A DNA stretch of 64,000 nt from Bradysia coprophila (GCF_014529535.1 NC_050738.1:6552140-6616139); one strand, 5' to 3'. Shown: positions 21,688 to 33,760, counted from the first letter of the stretch. The notes: generated by a model not told the origin, from the sequence alone. Numbers and translations: made by a program.

Positions 21688-22209
21688 ATCCCAACAAAAA
21701 TCTCTTCGAGAAAAGTGTGACGCAGTCTTTGAAATACAATTTCTAAAATGAATGATATCGCTAGAGTTGACGCTTTCAGCTTCGTTACGCAAAAATTAAA
21801 TTTTACACCCAATTTTAGTTCAAACAAGCTGGCTTAGTTTTTCTCATCATCTGCCAAATAATTTTTACCAAAAAAAAATTTGACTGGAGACAACCAAAAT
21901 TTTACCAAAAAAATCTGCGTCGCATGCGGCAGATAAATTTTCTTGCTGATCTGTTCCTGTACATTTGCCACTTTGCGACGCAGATTTTTTGGTAAAATTT
22001 TGGTTGTCTCCAGTCAAATTTTTTTTTGGTAAAAATTATTTGGCAGATGATGAGAAAAACTAAGCCAGCTTGTTTGAACTAAAATTGGGTGTAAAATTTA
22101 ATTTTTGTGTAACGAAGCTGAAAGCGTCAACTCTAGCGATATCATTCATTTTAGAAATTGTATTTCAAAGACTGCGTCACACTTTTCTCGAAGAGATTTT
22201 TGTTGGGAT
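21688..22209. repeat. 522-base palindrome, second copy
   Basis: Ends ATCCCAACAAAAATCTCTTC and GAAGAGATTTTTGTTGGGAT, the same as at 5299-5820. Arms match each other closely over about 240 bases, with CTGCGTCGCA near the centre. Confidence 0.9.
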
Positions 22210-23327
22210 ATGTAAACATTTGTAAATATTAGTACAAAATAAGCAAGGTGTGTGATGACATGATGGATTTTTGTGATTCACATTGAACATTCTATTAAAA
22301 TCAAATGCAGATGTGCACAGGATACAGAAGAAGTCTCTTATTTTTTCGGGAGTTTGACATTCATTTATCGTCTGGACAACCTTCCTAAACGTCTCCCAAA
22401 TATGGATAAATTTTGTCAACTGAGTCAGTAGATACTCGAACAGATATTCTGCATATATGCACACACACAGAGAGCAATCATATTCATTAGGACAGTTTTC
22501 GAATCAGCTGCTTGATTTGAACTCAGTATTTTCGATAGACCGAAAAAAGTAATAATCTACTCAACAACAACAAATACCATAGGGGACTGCCTCGTCCACA
22601 AATCCCGTCCTCATTTATTGCAGATTTTTAGACTCTCCCTTTTCCCATTTTCCGCAATTTTCCCATACTTAAGACGCATGTACCACGTTCGTCGTGCCCT
22701 CCTCCCTCTTCAAAGTGAACGGAATTCATCGAAGGTCCCTAAGGTGCTGATAATATTTTGGAAATTTGAAAATGAAAATAAGAAAAATTGGATCACTTAT
22801 TAGCATTTCTGGAATTAATTGCTTGCAAACAACCATTGCAATTAACCTAATTGTGTTGAACATTAATTCATGTCTGGTAATTGGTTCTGCTTATATACTT
22901 AGTAAAATATGAAGTGCACCTTATCGATATTTTGTGAAACATATGGCATCGACTATGTTACGTATCGTCATTCCGAAATCCGACTGTTTCCATTTTATGA
23001 GTAGCTTAGGTTTCAGGTCTGATTTGGAATTAGCCTTACAGTCGGCAAGTATATAACCAGTATTATTATCGGGTCTATTACTTCCATCGATCAAAGTATT
23101 TTTAATCAGTTGATTTCAAATCTTGTACTTCAATTTTTGTAACATGCATTTTACTGTATAAAGGACCATATTATCCAGAGCTTGTCATTATTTTTGTCGT
23201 CGTTATCGATAACAGATGACATGTTCGATTTTTTTTTGTAGATTTATGAAAATTTAACAATATTTTGTTGTCTCCTTGCAGGAAAATGTCTAACTCGAGG
23301 TCTAACTAGACACCAAGCAAACCAATA
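22210..23327. other. Intergenic, no gene recognised
   Basis: No exon supported. GTTATCGATAACAGATGACATG at about 23200-23222 is the head of the dispersed repeat seen at 8040 and 63860. Confidence 0.4.
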
Positions 23328-23948
23328 ATGGACCACCAGACCCCTTTACCGCTTCTAGTTGTCGGAAATTTAGCTGATAACTGGAAAATTTTCAAACAAA
23401 ATTTCCTCAATTACATCCAAGCACCGAAAATCCGTTCAACCAGTGCAGAAACTCATGTGGCTATATTACTGAATTTGATCGGCGAGGATGGTCTGCGGAT
23501 ATTCAATACGCTTAATTTAACTGAATCTCAAGTGAACGATTTACACAAGGTGCTGGACGCAATGGAGGCATACTGCACCGAATCTCATCGCAGCGACATA
23601 GTTTACAAGCGATCGGTTTTCAACCAGCGATGTCAGGGTAAGGACGAAACATTTGATGCATTTCTGCTTGGAGTGAAAACATTGGCCAAGGAATGCGGTT
23701 TTGGTGTTTTGGAAAATGTGCGAATTAAAGACCGAATTGTTATGGGATTGAGAGATCTGGAAACTAGAGACAAATTGGAAAAAATTAAAGATTTAACGCT
23801 GGAGAATGCAATCAGTTTCTGTCGAGCTAGTGAGTCGATGACATTGTCTAGTAATAAGACTGAAGGTGTTATCGTGTTACAGCATCAGGTTAGCAGCAAA
23901 AGCACGGATTGTGTGCTAGCTACGGAATGTGGAAGCCAAGAATTAGAG
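23328..23948 (+). mobile_element. Gag-derived fossil, Ty3/gypsy-like capsid region
   Basis: An open frame of about 207 codons resembles the N-terminal gag/capsid part of insect LTR retrotransposons. The pattern is a WKIFKQNFLNYI start, EDGLRIFNTL, a middle with YKRSVFNQRCQ and ETFDAFL, then IKDRIVMGLRD and a closing CRASESM. No long terminal repeats, zinc knuckle, protease, reverse transcriptase or integrase could be recognised nearby, so it is a lone remnant. It is followed 30 bases later by an unrelated foldback element. It could be a decaying fossil or a gag domain kept by the host; the clean frame mildly favours youth or retention. The family assignment is from remembered patterns, not a search. 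Confidence 0.65.
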
Positions 23949-24099
23949 GTGAGTGACCTTTTTTATTACGAAGTGACTAATGGCACGCGCGTGCGATTAG
24001 TGTATAATAGACTATTCGCACGCGCGTGCGATTAGTGTTTAATAGACTATTCGCACGCGCGTGCGATTAGTGTATAATGGACTAATCGCATGCGCTCAC

Positions 24100-24560
24100 A
24101 AAACAAAACGAAGTCAACTAGTGATTCTTTTTACAAAATGACAGAGGTATAACTACTGATCCTTTCTACAAAATAAAACGAAGTCATCTAGTGACTCCTT
24201 TTACAAAATGACCGAGTTACAACTAATGATTCCCCCACAAAAAACAATGAAGTCACCTAATGATTCCTTTTACAAAACGAAACGAAGTCAACAGTGATTT
24301 CGTTTACAATATGTCTAAGACACAACTACTGATCCCTTTTACGAAATAAGAGAACGAAGTCACCTAGTGATTCCCTTTACAAAATAAACCGAAGTCAAAA
24401 GTAACTCCTTTCCCAATATGACTGAGACACAATTACTGATCCGTTTTACATAATAAAGCTAAGTCATCTAGTGACTCCTTTTACAAAATGACCGAGACAC
24501 AGCCACTGATTCCTTCTACAAAAGAAAACAAAGTCACCTAGTCACTACTTTTACAAAAAC
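24100..24560. repeat. Degenerate tandem repeat, period about 65 bases
   Basis: Alternating phrases AACGAAGTCACCTAGTGATT, CCTTTTACAAAATGACCGAG and ACACAACTACTGATCC recur about seven times. It begins directly inside the left palindrome array. Confidence 0.85.
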
Positions 24561-24572
24561 ATAAGCTGCGTC

Positions 24573-25200
24573 GACCCGTATGAAACTGTTTCATTGAAAC
24601 ACCTATCAGTGTCAAAGCTTCAATCATATTACAATATTACACTGTAAAACTGCATCTCTAAATAATTAATGAAAATTGCTTGAAAATGACTCAAAGAAGT
24701 GGGCAAAAACACTAAAACCCAATATGGCGGCAGAAATTTTATTAGTGCTCTAAAAACAATACCTTTGCTTTACAGTCATACATACCTTTTAAACTAAAAT
24801 AAAAAAATTCACGAAAATCAGATGAAATTTACACAAGATAGAAGCAAAAAAAGTAACTCTAACTTCCGATCCCATCATCCGATATTGACAATTTTTTCCC
24901 CTGTTAGGGGAGGTATAGATTTCGTCAGCTGTGCCTAACGATGCCATTGGTTGCATAGCTCCGAAGATTTATATGCGAAAAACCAGTCCCCTATAATAGC
25001 TCTAATTTTACGATTACGAAACGGGAGCAAAATAGTTTATCAAAATCTGAATCGATTTACTCAAGTTAGAGCGATGACAAACATTAGAGAAGGAACCATT
25101 TTTTTTCGTTGATTTCGCATCTCTGGACAACCACATAAGGTTTCCCCCTACTCAGGTAATGCCAAATATAACTGAATACTACATCTTCAGAATTGCTCCG
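24573..25200. repeat. Fragment related to the GACCCGTACGAA TIR element
   Basis: Starts GACCCGTATGAAA, includes CCAATATGGCGGCAG, and later TTTCGCATCTCTGGACAACC and AGGTTTCCCCCTACTCAGG. All of these have counterparts in the same order in the element at 35940-37146. The right terminus was not found. Confidence 0.65.
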
Positions 25201-25340
25201 AACTTTGCACCATCTGTGACTGCATCATAGGGACAATTATTCGAAAAAAAAAAGTTTTAACGTGCGACTACAACCACAACTCTGCTACTAGAATGAAAAT
25301 AAGAAATATTTGGAGTGTAAATGAAAACACACAACACATC

Positions 25341-25491
25341 AACGCACTTCAAGCATGAGTCGTACTCTGAATAGGGTACTGAAACTTCACAATATGTCAC
25401 ACAACTAAAAAACACCGGAATAAATATTTTCATGTAAAATAGAGTACTTTCTGCAGCAGACCACTATGATCACTTTAGCTTGGAGTGCGTT
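25341..25491. repeat. Small foldback, AACGCACTTCA family
   Basis: Left AACGCACTTCAAGCATGAGT, right AGCTTGGAGTGCGTT; inside GGGTACTGAAACTTCAC and AGAGTACTTT. Related copies are at 37749-37812 (fragment), 58729-58874 and 61354-61478. Confidence 0.75.
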
Positions 25492-25843
25492 GAACACAAG
25501 CAATAGATATCTTTGAAAATTTGAAGGCTTTTTGTCGTTGGAAGAATGAGTGTTCAATGAACACTGTTCATGCTAGTAGCAGTGCTGTGCTACAACACAT
25601 TGTGTATGCAAAATAAACAAGAATTCTAATACTTTCTGACTAGCCAAAGATTAGGGCGCGTGCGAATAGTCTATTAAACACTAATCGCACGCGCGTGCGA
25701 ATAGTCTCTTAAACACTAATCGCACGCGCGTGCGAATAGTCTATGATACACTAATCGCACGCGCGTGCGAATAGTCTATTATACACTATTCGCACGCGCG
25801 TGCGAGTAGTCTATTATACACTATTCGCACGCGCGTGCCATTA

Positions 25844-26488
25844 GCATCGGCCTTTTTATTATCTCAAAGAACAACAAAAAATACTTGGACCTTTGCTTAG
25901 GCGTTTCGTTTTGTTCCTCTTTTATTGCAAGTCACTGTAAATACTCAAAGAGTTTTTTTATTGATACTGTAGAGTGCAGCCCATGGTGGACCTTCAGTGC
26001 TATTGTATTCTACATTGATCACGTGAAACAACTACATTGCCTTTTGTAATAGTATTTTCCAACAAGACCAACCCACTGAGAATTTCTTGATTAATCACAC
26101 AATTTCACTAAGTTAACAATAACGACATTCATGAATATACTCTCTGACTAATGCGGAAGAAGTATGTTCAAAAAAATGAGGTAAAAGATCTGAAATCCAT
26201 CTCTTGATCTTAGGTCCTACGACTTAGGTATCAAATGAAGTATTCTGTGTCAAAGGTAAATAGACACAAGAGAAAATCAATGTCCGCAAATAGTACAGAC
26301 TCTGCATGCACACATCTCAAATTAATGAATTGTTAAGTTTGAAGGAAGGAATTCAACGAATTAAATACTTTTTGATGTAGTATAGGTGGGATTGATTTAC
26401 TTATTTCATTACGACAAAGCCCTTAAATACAGAATTAAATTTGTTTACCTAACGTACCTAAACTTTCTATGATTCGTGGTAATCAAAG
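25844..26488. other. Intergenic, with a dispersed-repeat copy at 26110-26240
   Basis: AATGAGGTAAAAGATCTG at 26174-26191 and TCAAATGAAGTATTCTG at 26231 form the paired motif seen at 8104/8150 and 44374/44420. No exon seen. Confidence 0.45.
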
Positions 26489-26762
26489 TACAATTGCTAA
26501 AAGTGTCCTATGTGCAGAATAAGCACCAGCTGAATATCACTAGCTTGTGTACAAACAAAAACACTTTGTATAGTAAACAATTCAAAGACAACCTACACAC
26601 AGTGCATTTCTACGTTAACGTCATCTATGCGCGCACATAACACGTATGAATGAAGTAAACACATTGTGAAGAATGTGTTTTGATTGTTTATCATACAATA
26701 AGTGTGTGTTAGTAGATCCAGCTGGTGCTCATTCTGCACATAAGAAACTTTTAAAAATTGTA
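26489..26762. repeat. 274-base foldback element
   Basis: TACAATTGCTAAAAGTGTCC and TATGTGCAGAATAAGCACC on the left are mirrored by GGTGCTCATTCTGCACATA and CTTTTAAAAATTGTA on the right. The GTGCAGAATNAGCACCAGCTG arm links it to the repeat at 13793-14291. Confidence 0.85.
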
Positions 26763-28554
26763 CTTACGTCAAAAATATTGTGGGTGGACGTACAAGCTCA
26801 GGATCAAAAAGGAAGACGGATCAAATGCCTTTTGATGACTGGTTTCGACTTAACATGGACGTCCTAAGCTTGCCCTTAAAATAGTAATTTATTATTCAGA
26901 AACGCCAACTGTATAACAATGTTATCATTTCTTTAACAAACATTCTAATACAAACGAACACAAATCAGAGCATTATCCCTGATTGTTGTCTTCGCTTTTG
27001 TTCTGAGAAAAGTCGACATAAGTTACACTAATGTCTTTCTTCCTGAATATCAACGATGATGACACACTAAAACACTAAAAGAAAATTCCTCCGGTCTCTG
27101 GTACAATAAAAACAAATTACTGCAATTTCGTAATCAAATTATCAAAACTACAATTCAAATAGAATTTCTCTGTTTAACCGAAAAATTGTGTGCAAATAAA
27201 TTTCTATCAAAGCATATCTCTTGAACGATTCGACTGATGATAACTACCAAAAAGCTTACCGAGCTGTATCTTGATAACGTTTATTGTATTTGTAAATCTG
27301 ACCATAAAATACACATATCTATGTGACCATTACTCACAAACACGTCTAATTTTAATCAGTAACCTAATCGTCTCCATTCACAAATGATATCTCTAAGCGA
27401 GCCAGTTTTAAGTGACCGTTTCAGTCGCATAGACTGAAAATTAAATTAATTTTTTTTTGTTATTGTTGCGAAAATCATTTAAGTGTGTCCTTTTCGTTCG
27501 ACGTTATTCGACCAACAGCCGTCCTTCGAGGGACTCCGAGATTGTGGGTAGATTTGGCTAGCGAAATGTACAACATATTGTGATTTCTATTCAATTTAGT
27601 TCATCAGTCCACCTACAAAATATTCGTTCCAATTTTTTTTTTATTCAAGTTCATCATTTACGACCAATTGAATAATGGAGACTTTATACACATTAAATTG
27701 GTGTAGTATACCAACTCGAGTTTAGTTGTTGTCTTGTCTTAATTAAGCAAGAGCGTTATGACATATCTCTATAATGCAACTCAACCAGTTTAGGATATGA
27801 ATTGCATCTTACGTTTACATTGTAGAACGTTATTTCGGGTGTATGTTTTGACTGGATGCAAATAAATTAAAATCACCTCAAGTGTCGACCGAGTCTGTTA
27901 CCGCGAATTTTGCCAAATTAAACAGATAAAAGACAGCGTACACGGTTCGAAAGTTCGTTCAAACAAGCGAAACGTGTACGGAGGAAACATATAGTGGCTC
28001 TTTATGTATGAAACGAATTTTCCTATCTGGATCAATACTCTTATCAATCGATTTCAATTCGATTACCAAATATTTACATGCTGAGACTTTGGTGTTTTGG
28101 GTGTCAAGTGGAAACGACAACTATTTTTTTGCTTTGTAATTATTTGATTTAGTGATTTGTTTCCATTGTGTGTGCGGGCGTTTTGTAATATTATTGCCTG
28201 TTATCGTGAATCGGTCAGTTGGACAAATATTGATAATCAATGACCGCACAGAAATAAGTACTTTTTATTAATAGGAATCGTCTGTCAACGGATAGAGATA
28301 AGATAGAAATTTTCATCAATGTCAGTTTTTATTGTAAAAGTTGAACGCTTTTGTCTTGTTTTCCAAGTCGATGCCACTTCGAACGAATTGCATAGTTCAA
28401 CGGTTGGCGCCATTGTCAATTTCATTTTAAATCGGATTATATTGAGGGTCTATCGTAAGGGCAGACATTCTTTAGATTTGCTAAGGCTGTCTCGTTTGAT
28501 TTTTACTTTTCTTCAACATTTTTTTCTCTAATTTTCCTTTATTAGTACGCCAAT
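26763..28554. other. Intergenic and 5' region of the second OATP gene
   Basis: No coding exon recognised. An acceptor-like TTTCCTTTATTAG lies 10 bases before the ATG at 28555, so a non-coding first exon probably lies somewhere in this stretch; its position was not determined. Confidence 0.45.
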
Positions 28555-31500
28555 ATGAAGCCGGAAAATATGTGTGGCATGTCCTTTTGGCATCCGTCAT
28601 GGCTGCAAAAATTCGCAAATTCAAAAACATTTCTAATCGTTTATGGTTTGCTGGGCACAACACAGGCGATGGGCTATTTATATTTTGTAGTTTCATTGAC
28701 CACAATAGAAAAACGCTTCAAAATTCCCAGTCAAACTACAGGTAAGGTTTACATGTATGAATCACTCGTTTCCCATTATAGAAAGTTAGAGGACTCGCAA
28801 ACGACTGTAACAACTTTTTGCTCATGAACTGTGATAAGTTTATCTACTGAAATCGTCTTATCGGCAGAAGTGACGTCATTAAGGGACGGTAATTTTACAC
28901 GAAAATGACGACACTCTGCAAGTTAGATAAGATAAAATTCTTTGTTTGTTCATGAGACGAGTCAAAGAACACTAAGTACATCGTAAAACACTACTTTTCT
29001 GCTCAAGTGGACATTCAATGACCAGCTGATATGTCATGATGATGTTGCAAAACGAGAAGAATCGCGAAAGCGAAAGTCTAAGAGTAAAAGTGGTTTTCGG
29101 TGTGCTGTTCACGTATGGAATCCACTTATTAATATATTTCGTTAAAATTTTGAGTTTCTGTAAATGTTGCAGTGACCGTCTCATCATTCCACAGCTCTAG
29201 TTATCGCAATTCCCAATTCCCCGTTTGTTTCAGGCATAATCCTAAGTGGTAATGAAATATCCCAGATTTTGCTATCACTGATCTTATCGTACGCTGGTGG
29301 ACAAAGAAATCGCCCTCGATGGATTGCATGGGGTGTTGTGTTTTGTGCATTATCTTGTTTCATCTTGGTGCTGCCGCATTTTATCTACGGTCCCGGTGAA
29401 GAGGCTCTGCAACTGACTCAAGAGTATAAGGATTTGCATGCGGAAGCTAGTCTATTTTTGGTAAGACGCAACAGGTGGCAGACCGAAATGTGAACGAAAT
29501 AAAAATTTGTTGAATTTGTAGAATTCTACAGTGCCCAGTACGCCGAAGGGTACGAGTAAATTGTGTCTTGGTCTCATCGAAGACGAGGAATGCGATGAAC
29601 TATTTTCAATTGTTCCGTTGGTGCTGATATTTATGTCACAATTTGTACTTGGTATTGGTAACACCATGTACTATGCTCTAGGACAAACGTATCTTGATGA
29701 CAATACAAAGGTAATACGAATATTCAATTGGATAATTCAAGCTCAGCGCATGACAATGAATTTTACTAGAAAACAAATACTCCGATGATGCTTGCATACG
29801 CTATGTCTCTAAGAATGTTTGGACCTGTGGTCGGATTCGTTTTGGGCTACTTTTCGCTGAAAGTGTACATTGACCCAACGAAGACTCCGTTGATCAACAA
29901 TAAGGATCCTAGATGGCTCGGTACAAATCCTATTCATTCTGACAAAAATTCGTATCATTAATTGACGGTTAAATTAGGTGCTTGGTGGCTGGGATGGATC
30001 ATCCTTGGATTCAGTATGCTAATTTTCGCCGCACTAATCGGAATGTTTCCGAAACATTTGCCAAAAAAGAAAGTCATTAGAGATACGTCGGAAACGCCGA
30101 GAATGGCGTACGTCGACGAGGATATACCATTCCGGAGTAGTGAGATTCATCACTTTGGTAATAAGCGACGGGTACAGGAAAAAGACGAATCACCGAAAAT
30201 GAAAGGTAGCAATTTGCTCGTCCATCCGTGGCAGTACTCTGATAACTCTGAGTGTTTCGCTTTTAGATTTTCCAGTGGCGTTAATGAGACTGTTAAAAAA
30301 CAAAATCTTGATGTTCAATATTTTGTCCACAATCTTTTACATACTCGGCTCATCCGGGTACATAACATTCCTGAGCAAATACATGGAGGTTCAATTCAAT
30401 AAAAATTCAGCCGATGCGTCAATTATTACCGGACCAATAACGATCATTGGTGAGGTTTTCATGCTATTCCGTTTAAAAACTGATCTGACTCAAGTGGTTC
30501 AATTTTGTGTTACAGGCATGGTATCCGGATTCCTATTGTCTGGTTACATAATCAGTAAATACAAACCGTCCCCTAGGAAACTGTTCTTTTGGAATGTGAT
30601 CGTTGGGCTCGGTTATATGGCTGGCCAAGTCAGTTACATTTTCCTCAGCTGTGACAACAACTACATCAATAACTTCTCTGGAACGCTCAACTTAACCGCA
30701 CAATGTAATACCAATTGCTCGTGTACGGGAGTCGCTTACAGTCCTGTGTGCTACGAACCGACATCGACAACATTTTTTTCGCCATGCCATGCTGGATGTA
30801 ACCGATGGGATGATAAAGGAAAATATTACGACAATTGTGCATGCGCTACGGATAATCAATTCACCAAGCCAGTCTTTAACTATTCAACCATTCAAATGCA
30901 AGTTACCGAAATCTTTAGAATCCCGGATACAACCACACCTGATAGAAAATCAGATACTACGGACTTCACCACCTCGAGCATGTCGAGTATATTGACATCA
31001 ACTTTACCAGTCGTTAGTACAACAGAAGAGTTCTCTGGATCAGTAGTGTTCACTGAATCAACACCGAATATACCGAGTACTACAGTTGAACATCAGTACG
31101 AGCCCTTACTCTTCAAAACGATCATCAACACAACAGACAGTCCCCCAGAAGAATTACAGTTGAGCGAGGAGCAGTCAACCAGTGACATAAGCTATACTGA
31201 ACCAAATGACAATGAAAGTGAGGATACTGATACTGCCGCTCCAAGTGACGACTTCAGTGAGACTGACTTCAATACAACTGAAGAAAAACTGTCCCGGCAA
31301 GAGCGATCGGCGAATGACAACGAGAACAGTTTTTTGAAAATGGTTCCGGGTGCTTGTTTGGCAGGATGTGCCCAAGGCTTTTATTTGTTTACCATCATTT
31401 CATTTATAATCAATTGGTTCGGTGCAACCGGTCGAATAGGAAATATTTTGCTGAATTTCAGGTAAAAGTTAAATTTGCTTTGCAGCTCGACGAATTACTT

Positions 31501-31892
31501 CACCAAATTTTTTCTCAATTTACAGAGTTGTACTGGAGAAGGACAAGGCAATGTCTCAAGGTCTCGCCCTGATGTTAGTCAGTCTATTCGCTCTGATCCC
31601 TGGCCCTATCATTTACGGTTACATAATCGATGGCACCTGTTCAATATGGAACTACAAATGTGGAAAGCGAGGAAATTGTCAACTGTACAATACCACCCAG
31701 TTCCGGTACAACGTTAATCTCGCCGCTATGATGCTAACACTTACCGGCGTGACATTCGACGTTTTGGTGTGGTATTACAGTAAGAACATCGATCTTTATG
31801 GGGAGGGCGAACAAAAGAAAGTGTCGAGTCATCAAGACCGGATCAGGAAACCGATTAGTCCGTTGCTATCGAAAAAACCGAATGACAGATAA
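28555..31892 (+). CDS. OATP/SLCO transporter, 8 coding exons, 825 aa, with a mucin-like insert
   Basis: Plasma-membrane organic anion carrier by family. Exons: 28555-28741, 29234-29460, 29522-29710, 29770-29920, 29978-30205, 30267-30449, 30516-31461, 31526-31892; all phases close and the total is 2478 bases. Landmarks: FANSKTFLIVYGLLGTTQAM (residue about 20), TGIILSGNEIS, YYALGQTYLDDNTK, GAWWLGW, SKYKPSPRK (about 402) and a Kazal-like loop with CNTNCSC, PVCYEP, FFSPCHAGC and CAC (about 450-500). From about 515 to 660 the loop is extended by a Ser/Thr/Asp/Glu-rich stretch with many NTT/NYS-type glycosylation sites, ending near RQERSAND, before membrane segment GFYLFTIISFIINW. The ordinary OATP loop is much shorter. 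Intron 30450-30515 is 66 bases with no in-frame stop. A polyadenylation signal is at 32125. Confidence 0.92.
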
Positions 31893-32124
31893 GTGTAGGG
31901 AGTCATGGGGCAATGTGGTAACAATTTTTTTTTCTTTGTTTCCTATGTCTCAGACGTTGTTTGTTCTTAGAATATTCGTCAAATTTTTAGTTTTTCTTCC
32001 TTTGACAATGTGATTTAGTGTTTTGATTTTGTTGTTCTTTTTTATTTGTTGCTACAACAAAATTAGCTAAAATAATTTTATTTGAAAATGTTTGTTGCTG
32101 TTCGTTGACAATGTTTTTCTCGAC

Positions 32125-32130
32125 AATAAA
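32125..32130 (+). terminator. Polyadenylation signal AATAAA
   Basis: AATAAA 233 bases after the OATP stop at 31892, preceded by T-rich sequence and followed by TTTTTATTTTTA. Confidence 0.55.
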
Positions 32131-32560
32131 TTTTTATTTTTATTTAAAAAGAAAATGCTGCGGTTGTTACTACATTGAAATCGTATTATGTGGGTCTGTA
32201 CATCTATTAGGAAAACTCCCGGGTATCTACTCTCAGTGATATAGCTCCTTTAATCGTATGGACTGACACATTCCAATCTTTCGCAAATTATTTGTTTTAC
32301 AAAACTAGCTGAGGGCTTCGAAAGAAGGCTTGAAACATGAAAAGTACGGTTTTCGACACATGTAAAATACTATTCATTTCGTTTTATTTATTGTTAGTGG
32401 ACGTGGATAGTGTCCACTGGATACCTTAACAAAAAATTGTCTCCTCATCGGCAATACAATTAATAAAACAGATTGTGAGCGAGATGGAACTATTTTTCTC
32501 GGTCATAGCCGTGACGTATCGGCAAAGTCAAATTTTTAGTGTTTCTTCACACTTTTACGA
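32131..32560. other. Intergenic, no gene recognised
   Basis: Nothing beyond AT-rich sequence and the start of the tandem repeat region. Confidence 0.4.
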
Positions 32561-33760
32561 TTTTTGTTGGCAATTCATTATTCCCTTGACTGAAAATCAT
32601 GAGGTTAAGTTCGTAGATGGGCAATATTGGGATAATTCTTATCCGATTTTCAAAGATTTTGTCTTAATCGACGAAGATTGAAAATCTTGAGGCTGAGTTT
32701 GCAGATGGATAATGTTCGAGCAACGAGATGGGACAAATTCTACACAGACGCTTTCTCTTGTTACCGCGCGATAACTTAAGTAATTTTTACCCGATTTTCA
32801 AATTTTTTGTTTTAATTGACAGAGAATGATATTGGAGTAATGAGTTTGGAGTAATTGTAAACATAACTTGTTTACCACGACATTTTTGCAACGGATTTCC
32901 AGAAAAATTTCTTATTTGACGAGTAGTGAAATTCTGGATTTCTGGTCTAACAATTAAGAAGTACTTCCCAAAAGAGTTTTTGCTTGCTTGAGAAACCGAT
33001 AGCTCGAGTAATTCTCAGAGGCTTCAAAAATCAATTTCGACCAGTAGCGTAATTCATGTGGTTAAACTCGAACATTGGAATTTAATTGGACTAGTAATCT
33101 GGGATATACGACAATTTTTGCGTGAAATCCGTATTCTTAAAAGAATTTTTTTCGTTCCTAAAATGTTTGAACGAGTGTGAACTTTGTGGCCAGAGCGAAG
33201 CGAGGGCCGTAATTCACACGAGTTATATTTTTTCAAGAGGTAGGCAGGAAATACGCCAAATTATACTTAGACGCTTTTCCTTGTTATCGTGATAACTTAA
33301 GTAATTTTTACCCGATTTTAAGTTCGTAGATGGATAATATTGGAGTAGTGAGGTTGGAGTATAATTGTAAACACAACTTGTTACCGCGACATTTTTGCAA
33401 CGGATTTCCAGAAAAAAATATTATTCGACGAGTAAGTGAATCTGGATTTCTGGTCGAACAATCTAGAAGTCTAGAACAATCTTGCTTGCTTGATAACACG
33501 ATAACTCGAGTAATTCTCAGATGCTTCGAAAATCGCAGATTTGAAAATATTAAGTGTTTTCGACCAGTATCGTAATTCATGTGGTTAAATTCGAACATTG
33601 GACTTTATTGGATTGGTAATCTGCGATATACGACAATTTTTGCGTGAAATCGCGTTCTTAAAAGAAATTTTTCGTTCCTAAAGTGTTTGCACGAGTGTGA
33701 ATTTTGCCAGAGCCGTAATTCACATGAGTTTTTTTTTCAAGAGGTAAGCAAGAAATGCGC
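32560..33760. repeat. Tandem segmental repeat, unit about 500 bases
   Basis: Two long copies, about 32690-33236 and 33236-33745. Shared phrases in order: CGATAACTTAAGTAATTTT, GCAACGGATTTCCAGAAAAA, CTCGAGTAATTCTCAGA, CAGTATCGTAATTCATGTGG, CGACAATTTTTGCGTGAAAT, and then the hairpin GAGTGTGAA...CGTAATTCACA. Parts recur near 5.0 kb. Confidence 0.75.
33171..33224. repeat. Short hairpin element capped by GCGAAGC, second copy
   Basis: ACGAGTGTGAA and TTCACACGAGTT flank GGCCAGAGCGAAGCGAGGG. GCGAAGC is at 33195-33201. Nearly the same as 7115-7176. Confidence 0.75.

Larger units (their letters stand above)
21129..22209 (-). mobile_element. Compound foldback element, copy 2 (inverted)
   Basis: Reverse orientation relative to the copy at 5299-7000. 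From left: ATCATGTCCGGAGCGATAGC; a 260-base part with CATCGTTTTGAAGTTGGTC; the 18-base minisatellite at 21396-21618; the ACTGTTATAAAAAGCAGT linker; and the palindrome at 21688-22209. Compared with copy 1 it lacks about 700 bases between minisatellite and unique part, and its minisatellite is longer and more regular. High similarity over the shared parts suggests recent movement or gene conversion. Confidence 0.75.
23978..25843. mobile_element. Foldback element bounded by arrays of a 35-base palindromic unit
   Basis: Both ends begin TAATGGCACGCGCGTGC when read inward, fitting a TA or TAA target duplication. The left end has three full 35-base units and part of a fourth (23983-24100); the right end has about five (25655-25840), inverted. 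Each unit is GCACGCGCGTGC plus a 23-base AT-rich spacer. The interior has a tandem repeat (24100-24560), a TIR-element fragment and nested foldbacks. No transposase is seen. Similar in build to insect foldback elements with subterminal tandem repeats. Confidence 0.8.

Noticed and set aside
24100-24560. CRISPR-like array
   Set aside because: Repeats are degenerate with no constant spacer length, and the setting is eukaryotic; it is a plain tandem repeat inside a mobile element.
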